Positions 37,127-46,325 of a stretch of DNA of 64,000 nucleotides are shown piece after piece (position 1 is the stretch's first letter; each line of letters begins with the position of its first letter). The translations under genes and the position numbers were made by a program. This DNA is from an uncultured Emticicia sp. Lineage in GTDB: Bacteria; Bacteroidota; Bacteroidia; Cytophagales; Spirosomataceae. The notes under the pieces were generated by a model. The model saw only the letters and a program-made list of their open reading frames with translations, was not told the origin of the DNA and searched no databases. The stretch spans positions 1-64,000 of the forward strand of contig NZ_CALCZQ010000021.1 of the NCBI RefSeq assembly GCF_937903345.1, written 5' to 3'.

Positions 37127-38209
37127 ATGTCAACCTTAACATTACCTATAAGAGTACTCGTAGTTGGCTGCGGAAACATGGGAGCATCGCATGCACAAGC
37201 CTATCAATTAATTGAGGGTTTTGAAATTTGCGGTATTGTTTCGACAGGTAAAAGCAAAGAAGTGCTAAACGAAAAATTGGGTGGCGGCTATACCTTATTT
37301 TCAGATTATGCAACTGCCCTGTCTGAAACCAAACCAGACGCAGTTTGTATCTCAACTTACCCCGACACCCACGAAGCATTTGCAATCATGGCTTTTGAAA
37401 ATAATTGTCATGTTTTTATCGAAAAACCATTAGCCGATACCGTTGCAGGTTCAGAACGAGTGGCTGCCGCTGCAAAAAAATCTGATAAAAAATTAGTTGT
37501 GGGTTATATCTTACGCCATCATCCCTCATGGGAGAAATTCGTGGAACTTTCTCACGAACTCGGCAAACCGCTCGTTATGCGTATGAACCTCAACCAACAA
37601 AGCCATGGGGTAATGTGGGATGTGCACCGCAATTTGATGAAAAGCCTCAGCCCTATTGTTGATTGTGGCGTGCATTATATTGATGTGATGTGCCAAATGA
37701 CTCGCTCAAAACCACTCCAAGTAACAGCCATAGGAGCCAGATTGACGAATGATATTGCCGAAAACAACTATAATTATGGACAATTACAGATACGTTTTGA
37801 AGATGGCTCGGTAGGTTGGTACGAAGCAGGCTGGGGGCCAATGATGAGCGAAACAGCATTTTTCATTAAAGATGTAATCGGGCCAAATGGTTGTGTATCA
37901 ATTGTGGCAAAAGAAGCTGGTGGTACTGGAAAATCAGACAATGTTGATGCTCATACAAAAACCGAATCATTACGTTTTCATCATGCTGATATTGATGCCA
38001 ACAATCAGTTTATAAAACAAGATACATGGTTTAATCTGAGCGATGAACCCAATCATCAAGAACTTTGTAACCGTGAACAACGCTATTTTTTGAAAGCTAT
38101 AACAGAAAATATCGACCTTACCGACCACGTACAAGATGCAGTGAATAGCCTAAAAATCGCCTTTGCTTGTGATGAGTCTGTTCGCACTGGTCAAGTGGTA
38201 TATCTATGA
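37127..38209 (+). CDS. Gfo/Idh/MocA-family oxidoreductase
   Basis: A 360-residue NAD(P)-dependent sugar-type dehydrogenase. The N-terminal Rossmann motif is VLVVGCGNMGASHA, and the conserved EKP motif lies in HVFIEKPLADT. The C-terminal half is the usual open beta-sheet substrate domain, with the family His in DCGVHYIDVM. The substrate cannot be told from sequence; many act on inositols, sugar acids or nucleotide sugars. It is preceded closely by the DUF1003 gene and followed by a strong terminator. Confidence 0.9.
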   Translation: MSTLTLPIRVLVVGCGNMGASHAQAYQLIEGFEICGIVSTGKSKEVLNEKLGGGYTLFSDYATALSETKPDAVCISTYPDTHEAFAIMAFENNCHVFIEKPLADTVAGSERVAAAAKKSDKKLVVGYILRHHPSWEKFVELSHELGKPLVMRMNLNQQSHGVMWDVHRNLMKSLSPIVDCGVHYIDVMCQMTRSKPLQVTAIGARLTNDIAENNYNYGQLQIRFEDGSVGWYEAGWGPMMSETAFFIKDVIGPNGCVSIVAKEAGGTGKSDNVDAHTKTESLRFHHADIDANNQFIKQDTWFNLSDEPNHQELCNREQRYFLKAITENIDLTDHVQDAVNSLKIAFACDESVRTGQVVYL

Positions 38210-38220
38210 TTAATCTAAGA

Positions 38221-38272
38221 CTCATCAACAAAAAAGTCTCGAAGGAATCTTCGAGACTTTTTTGTTGATGAG
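38221..38272 (+). terminator. Very strong terminator hairpin
   Basis: Perfect 24-bp arms (38221-38244 and 38249-38272) around a 4-base loop; the central GTCTCGAAG stem is flanked by A/T runs, so it works in both directions. Confidence 0.85.
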
Positions 38273-38345
38273 TAGCAAACATTTTAAATTCATTAAACTA
38301 ATTTAAGAAAAAAGTAATAATTCATCTAAAAGTTGTTTGTATGCT

Positions 38346-38528
38346 TCAAGCTTTCGCAGCATTCTTTTTGGCTTGAACCTCAGCTCTTGTGTCTTTGGCC
38401 CATTTAGCTAAATCAGCCATTCCTGCTCTTACACGAGTACCAGCAGCATTGTTTCCTTTGTCATAAAACTTGTCGAAATCTGCTGCTAAAGCAGCTACAA
38501 GGTCCGTTAATTCTTTGTACTTATCCAT
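38346..38528 (-). CDS. Histone H1-like DNA-binding protein
   Basis: A 60-residue protein matching the small Bacteroidota histone H1-like (Hc1) family: MDKYKELTDLVAALAADFDK, FYDKGNNAAGTRVRAGMADL, and a Lys/Ala-rich end (VQAKKNAAKA). It probably compacts or organises the nucleoid. It is single-gene, with several hundred bases of AT-rich noncoding DNA upstream that must contain its promoter; its abundance in related bacteria is generally high. Confidence 0.88.
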   Translation of the reverse strand: MDKYKELTDLVAALAADFDKFYDKGNNAAGTRVRAGMADLAKWAKDTRAEVQAKKNAAKA

Positions 38529-39204
38529 AATAGAAATAAAAGGTTTTTGGGTGATAAATTAAGTTATTTTGAGTTTTTGAATGATAATGTGATTGCAAGT
38601 TAGATATATTATGAAATTTTACAAATTTTTCATCAAAAAATACCATATAAAGCATTGTTTTTCCCTAAAAAATAATAAAATACCTGTCGAAACCAGATTT
38701 TAACATAGATTAATTTTAAATTTTCAAATAATTAACTAAAATTTAACATGTACATTTAATACTCTGTTCTTTACTGTACAATTTCACGATATTTACAATT
38801 GCTTTCCTATTCAAAACATGCCTTAAATCATTTTTAAACCAAAAGGTAACCTATTTCTGTTAATATTTAAACTGAATGCTGAAATCGGCATTTTGTATTT
38901 TCTCAGAAAAACTGATTTTAATATATTTGAATGACCACAACTTTATTGTTTAATTTGCCAAAATCAAGATTAACATTTTGTCAAAAAATATGTCATTAAA
39001 AAAACCGAATTCATGATACCTATATAACGCTCGCAAAATATTGAGAAAACACCAATTGAAACCAATTCAAAAGCATTTGTTAATCGTAATAACATTTTTC
39101 TTTGTCTTTATAAAATCTTGGGCTAAAATCAATAATCAAATTAACGTTAAAAATGAAGCTTTTTCTTTGTGAATGGTTATGCTCAAACTTGCAAAAAAAG
39201 GCAT
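38529..39204. other. Long AT-rich noncoding region
   Basis: About 680 bases without a credible gene on either strand. It holds the promoter region of the histone-like gene at its left end. I saw several TTAACATTT-like words but no RNA gene or riboswitch that I recognise. Confidence 0.5.
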
Positions 39205-39238
39205 AAAAAAATGTTGAAATTCTATTGAAAATCAACAT
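39205..39238 (-). terminator. Terminator of the acyltransferase gene at 39285
   Basis: On the minus strand, arms ATGTTGA and TCAACAT (39211-39217, 39232-39238) are followed by six T residues. Confidence 0.7.
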
Positions 39239-39284
39239 TTTAAATAATGATATTATTTCCCTAATTATTGTTAAAGAAAAAATA

Positions 39285-40568
39285 TTACGAAACCACTAAA
39301 GGAGCATATTCGCCTGCTTGTAATTTAGTCTGTACTTTCTCGAAACAATCCATTGTATATTCTACATCTTCGAGCGTGTGCGATGCCGTCGGAATAATTC
39401 GGAGCATTATAACACCTTTAGGGACGACTGGATAAATAATTACCGAACAGAATATACCCATGTTTTCACGCATATCACGAATCAAATTGGTAACCGTTGG
39501 TAAGTCATAATTTCCTTGTAAAAATACTGGTGTAACTGGCGAAGTTGTATCGCCAATATCAAATCCACGCTTCCGGAAACCTTCTTGCAACGCACGCACG
39601 ATTGTCCAAAGATTTTCTTTAAATTCCGGATGATTCTTCATCAATTCCAATCGTTTCATTCCACCAACAACAAACGGCATCGGTAAGGCCTTTGCGTAAG
39701 TTTGCGAACGCATATTATATTTCAAGAACATCACAACTTCTGGTTCGGCTGCAATAAATGCACCGATAGCTGCCATTGATTTAGCAAATGTACAGAAGTG
39801 TAAATCAACTTGGTCTTGCACACCAAAATATTCAGGCACACCTGCACCTGTTTCGCCCATTGTACCAAAACCATGAGCATCATCAACCAATAAACGGAAG
39901 TTATATTTTTTCTTTAAATCAACGATTTTATCTAAGCTACCAACCTTTCCTGACATACCAAAAACGCCTTCTGTTATAACCAAGATTCCACCGCCTTGCT
40001 CATCAGCCAATTTGGTCGCTCTGACGAGGTTTTTCTCTAAACTTTCCATATCGTTATGAGCAAATTGGTAGTAAGTTCCACCTTTTGCTTTGTGCAGACG
40101 AATACCATCAATTAAACAGGCGTGACTTTCGGCATCAAACACAATAACGTCTTTTCTATCAACAATACATTCAATTACCGACATTACACCTTGGTAGCCA
40201 TAATTCAAAAGAAACGAATCTTTTTTACCAACATATTCGGCCAATTGTTTTTCAAATTGCTCATGCAATTCGGTATTTCCAGTCATCATTCTCGCTCCCA
40301 TTGGGTAAGCCAAACCGTATTCTGCCGCCGCCTCAGCATCTGCCTGACGTACTTCAGGATGATTTGCCAAACCTAAATAGTTATTTAACGACCAATTTAA
40401 CATTCTTTTACCCATAAACTCCATGTGCGGACCAAGTTCGCCCGAAAGTCTTGGAAAAGAATAATAATGATGAGAATTAAGCAATTTAGCCTGCGACCCG
40501 ATTGGACCTAAATTATTAAGAGCTTTATCAAAAATATCTTGTGCCATTTTACAATTATCAGTTATCAA
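39285..40568 (-). CDS. Alpha-oxoamine synthase (serine palmitoyltransferase / cysteate acyltransferase-like)
   Basis: A 427-residue PLP enzyme of the KBL/SPT family. The PLP lysine is in CTFAKSMAAIGAF; VDDAHGFGTMGETGAG carries the Asp-x-x-His pair; LNYGYQGVMSVI and DAESHACLIDGIRLHK are also typical. It condenses an acyl-CoA/ACP with an amino acid. In Bacteroidota the likely role is the first step of sphingolipid synthesis (serine) or of sulfonolipid/capnine synthesis (cysteate); biotin (8-amino-7-oxononanoate) or glycine acetyltransferase roles are less likely because no bio gene is nearby. It has its own promoter (40611-40642). Confidence 0.85.
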   Translation of the reverse strand: MITDNCKMAQDIFDKALNNLGPIGSQAKLLNSHHYYSFPRLSGELGPHMEFMGKRMLNWSLNNYLGLANHPEVRQADAEAAAEYGLAYPMGARMMTGNTELHEQFEKQLAEYVGKKDSFLLNYGYQGVMSVIECIVDRKDVIVFDAESHACLIDGIRLHKAKGGTYYQFAHNDMESLEKNLVRATKLADEQGGGILVITEGVFGMSGKVGSLDKIVDLKKKYNFRLLVDDAHGFGTMGETGAGVPEYFGVQDQVDLHFCTFAKSMAAIGAFIAAEPEVVMFLKYNMRSQTYAKALPMPFVVGGMKRLELMKNHPEFKENLWTIVRALQEGFRKRGFDIGDTTSPVTPVFLQGNYDLPTVTNLIRDMRENMGIFCSVIIYPVVPKGVIMLRIIPTASHTLEDVEYTMDCFEKVQTKLQAGEYAPLVVS

Positions 40569-40913
40569 TTTTTCAGTAATCTATTACAAACTTTTCACTA
40601 AAATAATATTCAAAATTAACGCTTTTTTGGTAGGAAAACAAACGGCAGTTTCTTTGAAAAATCCTATCTATTAAAATTGTTCAAAATTTTTATGAGATTT
40701 TAAAAAAATCAATTTTATTTTAATGTTACTTAGTGGTAAAATAGCCCATAGACCACAGAAAATGGCCAACAGTTTTTCAGTTATGATCATAACATACTTT
40801 AAATTCAAAATATTTTACTTCCGATAGAAAATATTTTAGAAATACTGTGGACAGCCAACCTTTACCTGCTGACTTAAAAAATATACAACAAAAACCAAAT
40901 CAATCAAAGTAAC
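40569..40913. other. Noncoding region between divergent genes
   Basis: It holds the minus-strand promoter at 40611-40642. The right half should contain the accC promoter, but no exact TAnnTTTG was found there. Confidence 0.5.
40611..40642 (-). promoter_or_regulatory. Promoter of the acyltransferase gene at 39285
   Basis: The minus strand reads TTTG (40639-40642), a 20-base spacer, then TAATTTTG (40611-40618), a very good Bacteroidota match; ATG at 40568. Confidence 0.65.
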
Positions 40914-42425
40914 GTGATAAAGTCGATTCGTAAAATACTAATTGCCAATAGAGGTGAGATTGCTGTTCGCGTGATGCGAACCGCTCGTGAAATGGGGATA
41001 AAAACGGTAGCCGTTTTTTCGGAAGCTGATCGAAACTTTCCACATGTAAAATATGCTGACGAGGCTGTTTGTATTGGTCCTGCTGCTTCGAAAGATTCAT
41101 ATTTGAGAGGCGATAAGATTATTGAAGTAGCCAAATGTTTAGGAGTTGATGCGATTCACCCTGGCTATGGCTTTTTATCAGAAAATGCCGACTTTTCGAG
41201 AAAAGTACAAGAAGCAGGCTTGATTTTCATTGGGCCATCTCCTAAGTCAATTGAGGTTATGGGCGATAAGCTATCATCGAAACATACAGTAGCTAAGTAT
41301 AATATTCCGATGGTTCCTGGCACACCTGATGCAATTACTGACCGTGCTGCAGCCAAGCAAAAATCGGCCGAAATTGGGTATCCAGTTTTGATAAAAGCCA
41401 GTGCTGGTGGTGGCGGAAAAGGCATGAGAGTAGTAGAAAACGAAGCAGAATTTGACGAACAAATGGACCGAGCTGTTGGCGAAGCGATTTCTTCTTTTGG
41501 CAATGGAGCGTGTTTCATCGAAAAATACATTTCGAAACCCAAGCATATCGAAATTCAAATTATGGGTGATAAACATGGCAATGTGGTGCATCTTTTTGAA
41601 CGTGAATGTTCGATTCAGCGACGTCACCAAAAAGTAGTTGAAGAAGCTCCGTCGGCTGTGCTTACGCCCGAAATCAGAGAAGCAATGGGTAAATGTGCCG
41701 TTGATGTGGCCAAAGCTTGTAACTATTATGGTGCAGGAACGGTTGAGTTTATTGTGGACGAAGGTTTGAACTTTTATTTCTTAGAAATGAATACTCGATT
41801 GCAGGTCGAACACCCAGTAACAGAAATGATTACGGGAATTGACCTAGTAAAAGAGATGATACACGTGGCAGAAGGACGTGAATTGAGTTTCAAACAAGAA
41901 GATTTGAAGATAAACGGTCATGCAATCGAAGTAAGGGTTTGTGCCGAAGACCCAGCAAATAATTTTTTGCCAGATGTTGGACTTTTGAAAACTTATGTAC
42001 GTCCGCAAGGCAATGGCATACGAGTGGATGATGGCATAGAAGAAGGCATGGAAATTCCGATTCATTACGACCCTCTGATTGCGAAACTAATTGCCTACGG
42101 AAAAGACCGCAACGAAACTATTGAAAAAATGATTCGTGCCATTGATGAATTTAAGATTACGGGTGTAGCCACTACCCTACCATTCTGTAAATTTGCTCTT
42201 CAACACGAAGCTTTCGTCAGCGGTAAATTTGATACTCGATTTGTAGGTTTATACTTTACGCCAGAGGTTTTGCAGGCAGAAACTCCGACGATAGAGTTTG
42301 AAATTGCCGCAGTTTTAGCCGCTGAAATATTGAAACGTAAGCAAAATAATAGCTCCGTACAAAATACGTCAGCTGCTACACAAACCAGCCAATGGCGTAG
42401 AAATCGGGTTGCTTTGAGAGGATAA
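40914..42425 (+). CDS. accC: Biotin carboxylase subunit of an acyl-CoA carboxylase
   Basis: An ATP-grasp biotin carboxylase that carboxylates biotin on a partner carrier protein. It has 503 residues and starts with GTG. The N-terminal motif is KILIANRGEIAVRVMRTARE, the glycine-rich ATP loop GGGGKGMRV is near residue 165, and FLEMNTRLQVEHPVTE is intact. The body (to about 450) is AccC-like; an extra 50-residue tail ending SQWRRNRVALRG is seen in propionyl-CoA carboxylase-type versions from this phylum. No biotin carrier or carboxyltransferase gene is adjacent, so fatty-acid versus propionyl-CoA use is undecided. Confidence 0.9.
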   Translation: MIKSIRKILIANRGEIAVRVMRTAREMGIKTVAVFSEADRNFPHVKYADEAVCIGPAASKDSYLRGDKIIEVAKCLGVDAIHPGYGFLSENADFSRKVQEAGLIFIGPSPKSIEVMGDKLSSKHTVAKYNIPMVPGTPDAITDRAAAKQKSAEIGYPVLIKASAGGGGKGMRVVENEAEFDEQMDRAVGEAISSFGNGACFIEKYISKPKHIEIQIMGDKHGNVVHLFERECSIQRRHQKVVEEAPSAVLTPEIREAMGKCAVDVAKACNYYGAGTVEFIVDEGLNFYFLEMNTRLQVEHPVTEMITGIDLVKEMIHVAEGRELSFKQEDLKINGHAIEVRVCAEDPANNFLPDVGLLKTYVRPQGNGIRVDDGIEEGMEIPIHYDPLIAKLIAYGKDRNETIEKMIRAIDEFKITGVATTLPFCKFALQHEAFVSGKFDTRFVGLYFTPEVLQAETPTIEFEIAAVLAAEILKRKQNNSSVQNTSAATQTSQWRRNRVALRG

Positions 42426-42544
42426 CAAAGAAGATCTTAAACTAAAATTTTAGACCTTTTTTGTTATTTTTAAAATAATTCAAAAACTACTTCGGATAAA
42501 ATAGAAGTATTTCAGCAATGATATAATCAAATTTAGAAAATTAC

Positions 42545-42552
42545 TATATTTG
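42545..42552 (+). promoter_or_regulatory. -7 box for the Uma2 gene
   Basis: TATATTTG, 17 bases before the ATG at 42569. Confidence 0.4.
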
Positions 42553-42568
42553 TAAAAAAACAATAGTT

Positions 42569-43153
42569 ATGGGAGAGTCTGTTGAAAAAAAACGTTATAC
42601 AGTTGAAGAATATTTTGCCTTAGAAGAAACAAGCGAGATTCGCCATGAGTATTTTGATGGTGAAATTTTTGCAATGGCTGGAACAACACTTAATCATAGT
42701 AGATTAGTCAGTAATGTCGAGTTTTCGATAAGAAAACAACGAAAACAACATTGTGACGTATTCAGAGAAAGTGTCAAATTGGAAGCCATCAAGGATTTTT
42801 ATTATCCTTACCCAGATGTAATGCTGACTTGTAATCCATTCGATTTGAGGCAGAAAAACAAAATCGCACATCCAAGTTTAATTGTTGAAGTTTTATCAAC
42901 CTCGACCGAGAAGTACGACAAAACAGTCAAACTGAAAAAATATAAAGCAATAGCCTCGGTGCAATATTATATGTTGGTTTCTCAGTACGAAATGAGCGTT
43001 GAATTATATAGTAGAGTCAGCGATGCCCTTTGGACTTATGAAGAATTTACTGAGCAAAACGCTACAATTAATCTTGAGAAATTAGAAATAACTCTTTCTT
43101 TATCAGATATTTATGAGAATATCGTATTCGAAAAAGAGGAACATGTAGCGTAG
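42569..43153 (+). CDS. Uma2-family (DUF820) putative endonuclease
   Basis: A 194-residue protein with the restriction-endonuclease-like fold motifs of the Uma2 family: RYTVEEYFALEE, IRHEYFDGEIFAMAG, HSRLVSNVEFSI, then the acidic YPDVML and IVEVLSTSTEKYDKTVKLKKY (PD-(D/E)xK type). These proteins occur as scattered stand-alone genes, especially in cyanobacteria and Bacteroidota. The biological role is unknown, and some are thought to be mobile. Confidence 0.88.
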   Translation: MGESVEKKRYTVEEYFALEETSEIRHEYFDGEIFAMAGTTLNHSRLVSNVEFSIRKQRKQHCDVFRESVKLEAIKDFYYPYPDVMLTCNPFDLRQKNKIAHPSLIVEVLSTSTEKYDKTVKLKKYKAIASVQYYMLVSQYEMSVELYSRVSDALWTYEEFTEQNATINLEKLEITLSLSDIYENIVFEKEEHVA

Positions 43154-43344
43154 AAATTCTTTTCAACATACTCATACCCAGACTGCATCTCTTTCGTTAA
43201 AAGGCCAACCAAACAGCCCAACCTCCACTAATCAAAATCTCATTGACAAAATCAATTTTCTTGCCGAAATTTGTAGGTCTAGTCAGCTCTCGCCTCTTTC
43301 TTGACCATCGAATACAACATTTTATATTAATATTCTGTGCAGAA

Positions 43345-43818
43345 ATGAAAATACACAACAAAATACTTGTTTTTTTTGCGATGCTGATTTCCATCCTCAA
43401 TTTAGTTTATGCTACCTACTCATTTCCTAATCTGCCTGCCTTAATTCCGGTTCATTTTGGTATTGATGGAAAACCTAATGGTTGGGGTGGGAAATACACC
43501 ATTTTCTTTATTCCGCTCATTAATTTGACTTTGGTTTGTTTTATGGCAAGCGTTCGTAAGCATCCATTTAGCTACCTTAATTTGCCAATTAAGGTGAGCA
43601 ACAATAATGTTGAGGAAAGAGTAAAACTCGGCAAACAATTATTAGATTTGATTTGCGTCGCCATAAGTATCCTTTTCTTTTTTGTTGAACTACATATAGT
43701 AAAATCAAGTCAAAACCCCATATCAAGCAATGGATTATTTATTGTAATCATCAGTATTGTGGCGGCAATTCTTGGTTTATCGGCATTTTATACCAAGAAA
43801 ATAAATAAACTCGCGTAA
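43345..43818 (+). CDS. DUF1648-type membrane protein
   Basis: I place the start at 43345 (MKIHNKILVFFAMLISILNL), giving 157 residues; a longer frame from a TTG at 43243 looks noncoding. Four hydrophobic helices are visible. The motif LPALIPVHFGIDGKPNGWGGK after the first helix is the DUF1648/SdpI-like hallmark. The family includes SdpI-type immunity and signalling proteins, but nothing in the surroundings indicates the role here. Confidence 0.8.
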   Translation: MKIHNKILVFFAMLISILNLVYATYSFPNLPALIPVHFGIDGKPNGWGGKYTIFFIPLINLTLVCFMASVRKHPFSYLNLPIKVSNNNVEERVKLGKQLLDLICVAISILFFFVELHIVKSSQNPISSNGLFIVIISIVAAILGLSAFYTKKINKLA

Positions 43819-43863
43819 AGCAAAAAGCCCCTAAAGTAGCTATTTTCGGGGCTTTTTGCTTTA
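43816..43863. terminator. Bidirectional terminator
   Basis: Perfect 16-bp arms starting TAAAGCAAAAAGCCCC, between convergent genes ending at 43818 and 43876. Confidence 0.85.
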
Positions 43864-43875
43864 CATTTATTCTAT

Positions 43876-45333
43876 TTATTTGCCAGAATTATTAGTCATT
43901 TTTTGCATTTGCTGACGCTCGTAGAAATTAATAAAATCTTCTAATTTATCGACAGGTATTCTTCTAGCAATAATTTTTTTATCACTATCTAAAATATAAT
44001 TGGTTGGCGTAGAATATACATCAAAACTTTTTCTAAAAAAATACCTACCCTTCGAATCCCAGAGATTTAACAATGACTGCGTTTTATAGCTAAACACAAA
44101 GTTGTTCATCTTTTTGGTGTCATAAGTCACGCTTACATTATAAATAGTTACTTTATCTTTATTTTTGTTGTGAAACTCCATTAATTTTGGAGCAGATTCT
44201 TTACAATGTCCGCAATCTGGGTCATAAAAATGCACGATGGTATATTTGGTTTTGCTTTGCATTGGGTTATACTCTCTACCCAAAGAGTCGGCGACAATTA
44301 AAGTAGGAAATACTAAACCAGTTTGCAAAGGCTTCAAAATATCAACCCTTTCCTTGAATTTTGCACGTTGAGTTGAGTCCAACCAATTGGCATCTTTTAA
44401 ATAATAATTTTCGGCTAAGTGAATAAATACGCCATCAAGACCTACGATTTCGTTGTTTTCGTATTTATTCGTCACCCACCATAGAGCCCACCGATAAACA
44501 TCTTGGTTTTTTTTAGCGAGTTTCAAAATTTTATCGGCATCGCGATTCACGGAGTCGGTTGTTTGATAAACTAAATCTTTGAAATATCGCTCAATACGGC
44601 TATGAATAAATGGTGAACGCATCAAACGATCATCCGAAAAATCAAGATTATCAAAATAATGTCCTTTATAATAATTGAATAAATAAGTAGAATCAGGGCG
44701 ACCATTTGCTTTTTTAGGCAATATAGAAGGCAATTCGGGATCAATATTAGCCTTGATTACTTTAGCCGCAAACGAGCCTTCGTTTTCTTTGACGGTATTT
44801 ATTATATAAGTGTCTACTTCTTTCTGTATAAGTTCAAGCTTCTTTCGGTTCATTTCCTGAGAAGAAGGGTCATTTTTCATTTTTGCCAATTCACTCATTG
44901 CTTGGGCTTCTCGACTTTTATTTTGCATAAACTTTCGGTAGCCAAACAAAACTTCGTTTTCTTTAGAACCTTTAAATTTCACTGAACTCACAAAATCGGT
45001 CGTATCACCATCAATTTCCATGAACTGTTCTTTTCCATTTATAGCAAAATCATAGTATTTCGATGGAGAAAGTACAATCAGATAAATACCTCCCTTTAGT
45101 GGATCTTTCCCTTTAAAATTCAGTTCGCCATTCTCAACTTTGGCCGAATCGACCTTTATATATTGATTATAACCAAAAAAATGAGCTAAGTGACAGGTTT
45201 TTCCTTCGACAACTCCTTTCATTCGCACCTTAATTAAATGGCCATCTTGTGCAAAGGTTTTTAAAGAAAAAATAATTGAGGAAATCAATAATAGACTTTT
45301 AAAATAGCGGTACGCCGCACGGCTAATTCTCAT
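43876..45333 (-). CDS. TlpA-like thioredoxin-family protein with DUF4369/DUF5106-type N-terminus
   Basis: A 485-residue exported thiol-disulfide protein. The signal peptide is LLLISSIIFSLKTFAQ. The N-terminal beta domain (VRMKGVVEGKTCHLAHFFGY, YDFAINGKEQFMEIDGDTTD) is of the DUF4369 sort; a helical middle follows. The C-terminal thioredoxin domain has the redox pair Cys-Gly-His-Cys in FYDPDCGHCKESAPKL and the cis-Pro loop VYSTPTNYILD. It probably reduces or oxidises periplasmic disulfides, as ResA/TlpA relatives do. Confidence 0.88.
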   Translation of the reverse strand: MRISRAAYRYFKSLLLISSIIFSLKTFAQDGHLIKVRMKGVVEGKTCHLAHFFGYNQYIKVDSAKVENGELNFKGKDPLKGGIYLIVLSPSKYYDFAINGKEQFMEIDGDTTDFVSSVKFKGSKENEVLFGYRKFMQNKSREAQAMSELAKMKNDPSSQEMNRKKLELIQKEVDTYIINTVKENEGSFAAKVIKANIDPELPSILPKKANGRPDSTYLFNYYKGHYFDNLDFSDDRLMRSPFIHSRIERYFKDLVYQTTDSVNRDADKILKLAKKNQDVYRWALWWVTNKYENNEIVGLDGVFIHLAENYYLKDANWLDSTQRAKFKERVDILKPLQTGLVFPTLIVADSLGREYNPMQSKTKYTIVHFYDPDCGHCKESAPKLMEFHNKNKDKVTIYNVSVTYDTKKMNNFVFSYKTQSLLNLWDSKGRYFFRKSFDVYSTPTNYILDSDKKIIARRIPVDKLEDFINFYERQQMQKMTNNSGK

Positions 45334-45368
45334 ATCAGTACAGGTTTTATTAATTTTATTTCATTTCA

Positions 45369-45376
45369 CAAAGATA
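45369..45376 (-). promoter_or_regulatory. Putative -7 box for the thioredoxin-family gene
   Basis: The minus strand reads TATCTTTG, 36 bases before the ATG at 45333. Confidence 0.4.
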
Positions 45377-45481
45377 AATACTTAATTGAATGTTTTTTGT
45401 TAAAGGCTTGTTAAATTAGTTGCGGTTTTCAACTAAGAATACAGTAAGCTTCAGATTTTTTTCTTAAATAAACGAATTATT

Positions 45482-46249
45482 ATGTTTTATATTGCTTCAA
45501 AGTTTCTAACATTTTTCGTTATGCCGATTGGCATTCTATGTTTTTTATTGATCTGTTCTATTTATACAAAAAATCGAAATAAATCCAAGAAATTGGTCCT
45601 TACTACATTTATTTTTCTTTATATTTTCTCAAATCCATTACTTATCAACGAATTATTGCTTTGTTGGGAAATTCCGCCATGCTCGATCTCTGATATAAAA
45701 ACTCACGATGTGGGCATTGTTTTGACGGGTGGTGCAACCAACGATGATAAACTTCCGCAAGAAAATATATTTCTCGGAAAATCCGCGGACCGCATCGGAC
45801 AGACATTAGCGTTATATAAACGAGGGAAAATCAAGAAGATTTTAATAAGTGGTGGCGAAATAAGTGTTCTGGGAAAAACGCCAAAAAAAGAAGTTGAAGA
45901 AATTGCTAAATACCTGATTATTAGTGGAATACCGAGAGAATCTATTTTTATGGAAATACATGCACAAAATACACAAGAAAATGCCCTCAACTGTTCAAAA
46001 ATTCTTAAAAAACATTTTAAAAACCAGTCGTATTTACTGATCACTTCTGGTTTTCATCTACGAAGGGCGAGTGCGTGTTTTAAAAAAGTAAATATAAAAA
46101 TAGATACTTTTGGTGCTAACTATCTATCGCATGAGCGAGTTTATTTTTGGTATAGTATTTTTCCTAAAGAAGAAAATTTGGCTTACAGCCAATTGATTTT
46201 CAGAGAAATAATCGGTTACTGCACGTATAAAGCAATGGGATGGATTTGA
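45482..46249 (+). CDS. YdcF/ElyC-family membrane protein (DUF218)
   Basis: A 255-residue protein with two N-terminal membrane helices and a DUF218 domain: DVGIVLTGGATND, SADRIGQTLALYKRGKIKKI, ILISGG, IPRESIFMEIHAQNTQENAL and LLITSGFHLRRASACFKK. ElyC/SanA-type relatives affect peptidoglycan or lipid-carrier homeostasis in the envelope; the exact reaction is unknown. It starts with ATG at 45482 and faces away from the thioredoxin-family gene. Confidence 0.85.
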   Translation: MFYIASKFLTFFVMPIGILCFLLICSIYTKNRNKSKKLVLTTFIFLYIFSNPLLINELLLCWEIPPCSISDIKTHDVGIVLTGGATNDDKLPQENIFLGKSADRIGQTLALYKRGKIKKILISGGEISVLGKTPKKEVEEIAKYLIISGIPRESIFMEIHAQNTQENALNCSKILKKHFKNQSYLLITSGFHLRRASACFKKVNIKIDTFGANYLSHERVYFWYSIFPKEENLAYSQLIFREIIGYCTYKAMGWI

Positions 46250-46325
46250 AAAATTACGATTTACGAGGTACGAATTACCCTTTGCTCTCAATCGAAAATC
46301 ATCAATCGTAAATCTTGATTTGAAA

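Noticed and set aside
43243..43344. TTG-initiated extension of the DUF1648 gene
   Set aside because: A signal-like N-terminus begins only at the ATG at 43345.
46258..46314. GATTTACGA/TCGTAAATC inverted repeat as a terminator
   Set aside because: Short arms with a long loop and no T-tract; more likely intergenic repeat text between convergent genes.
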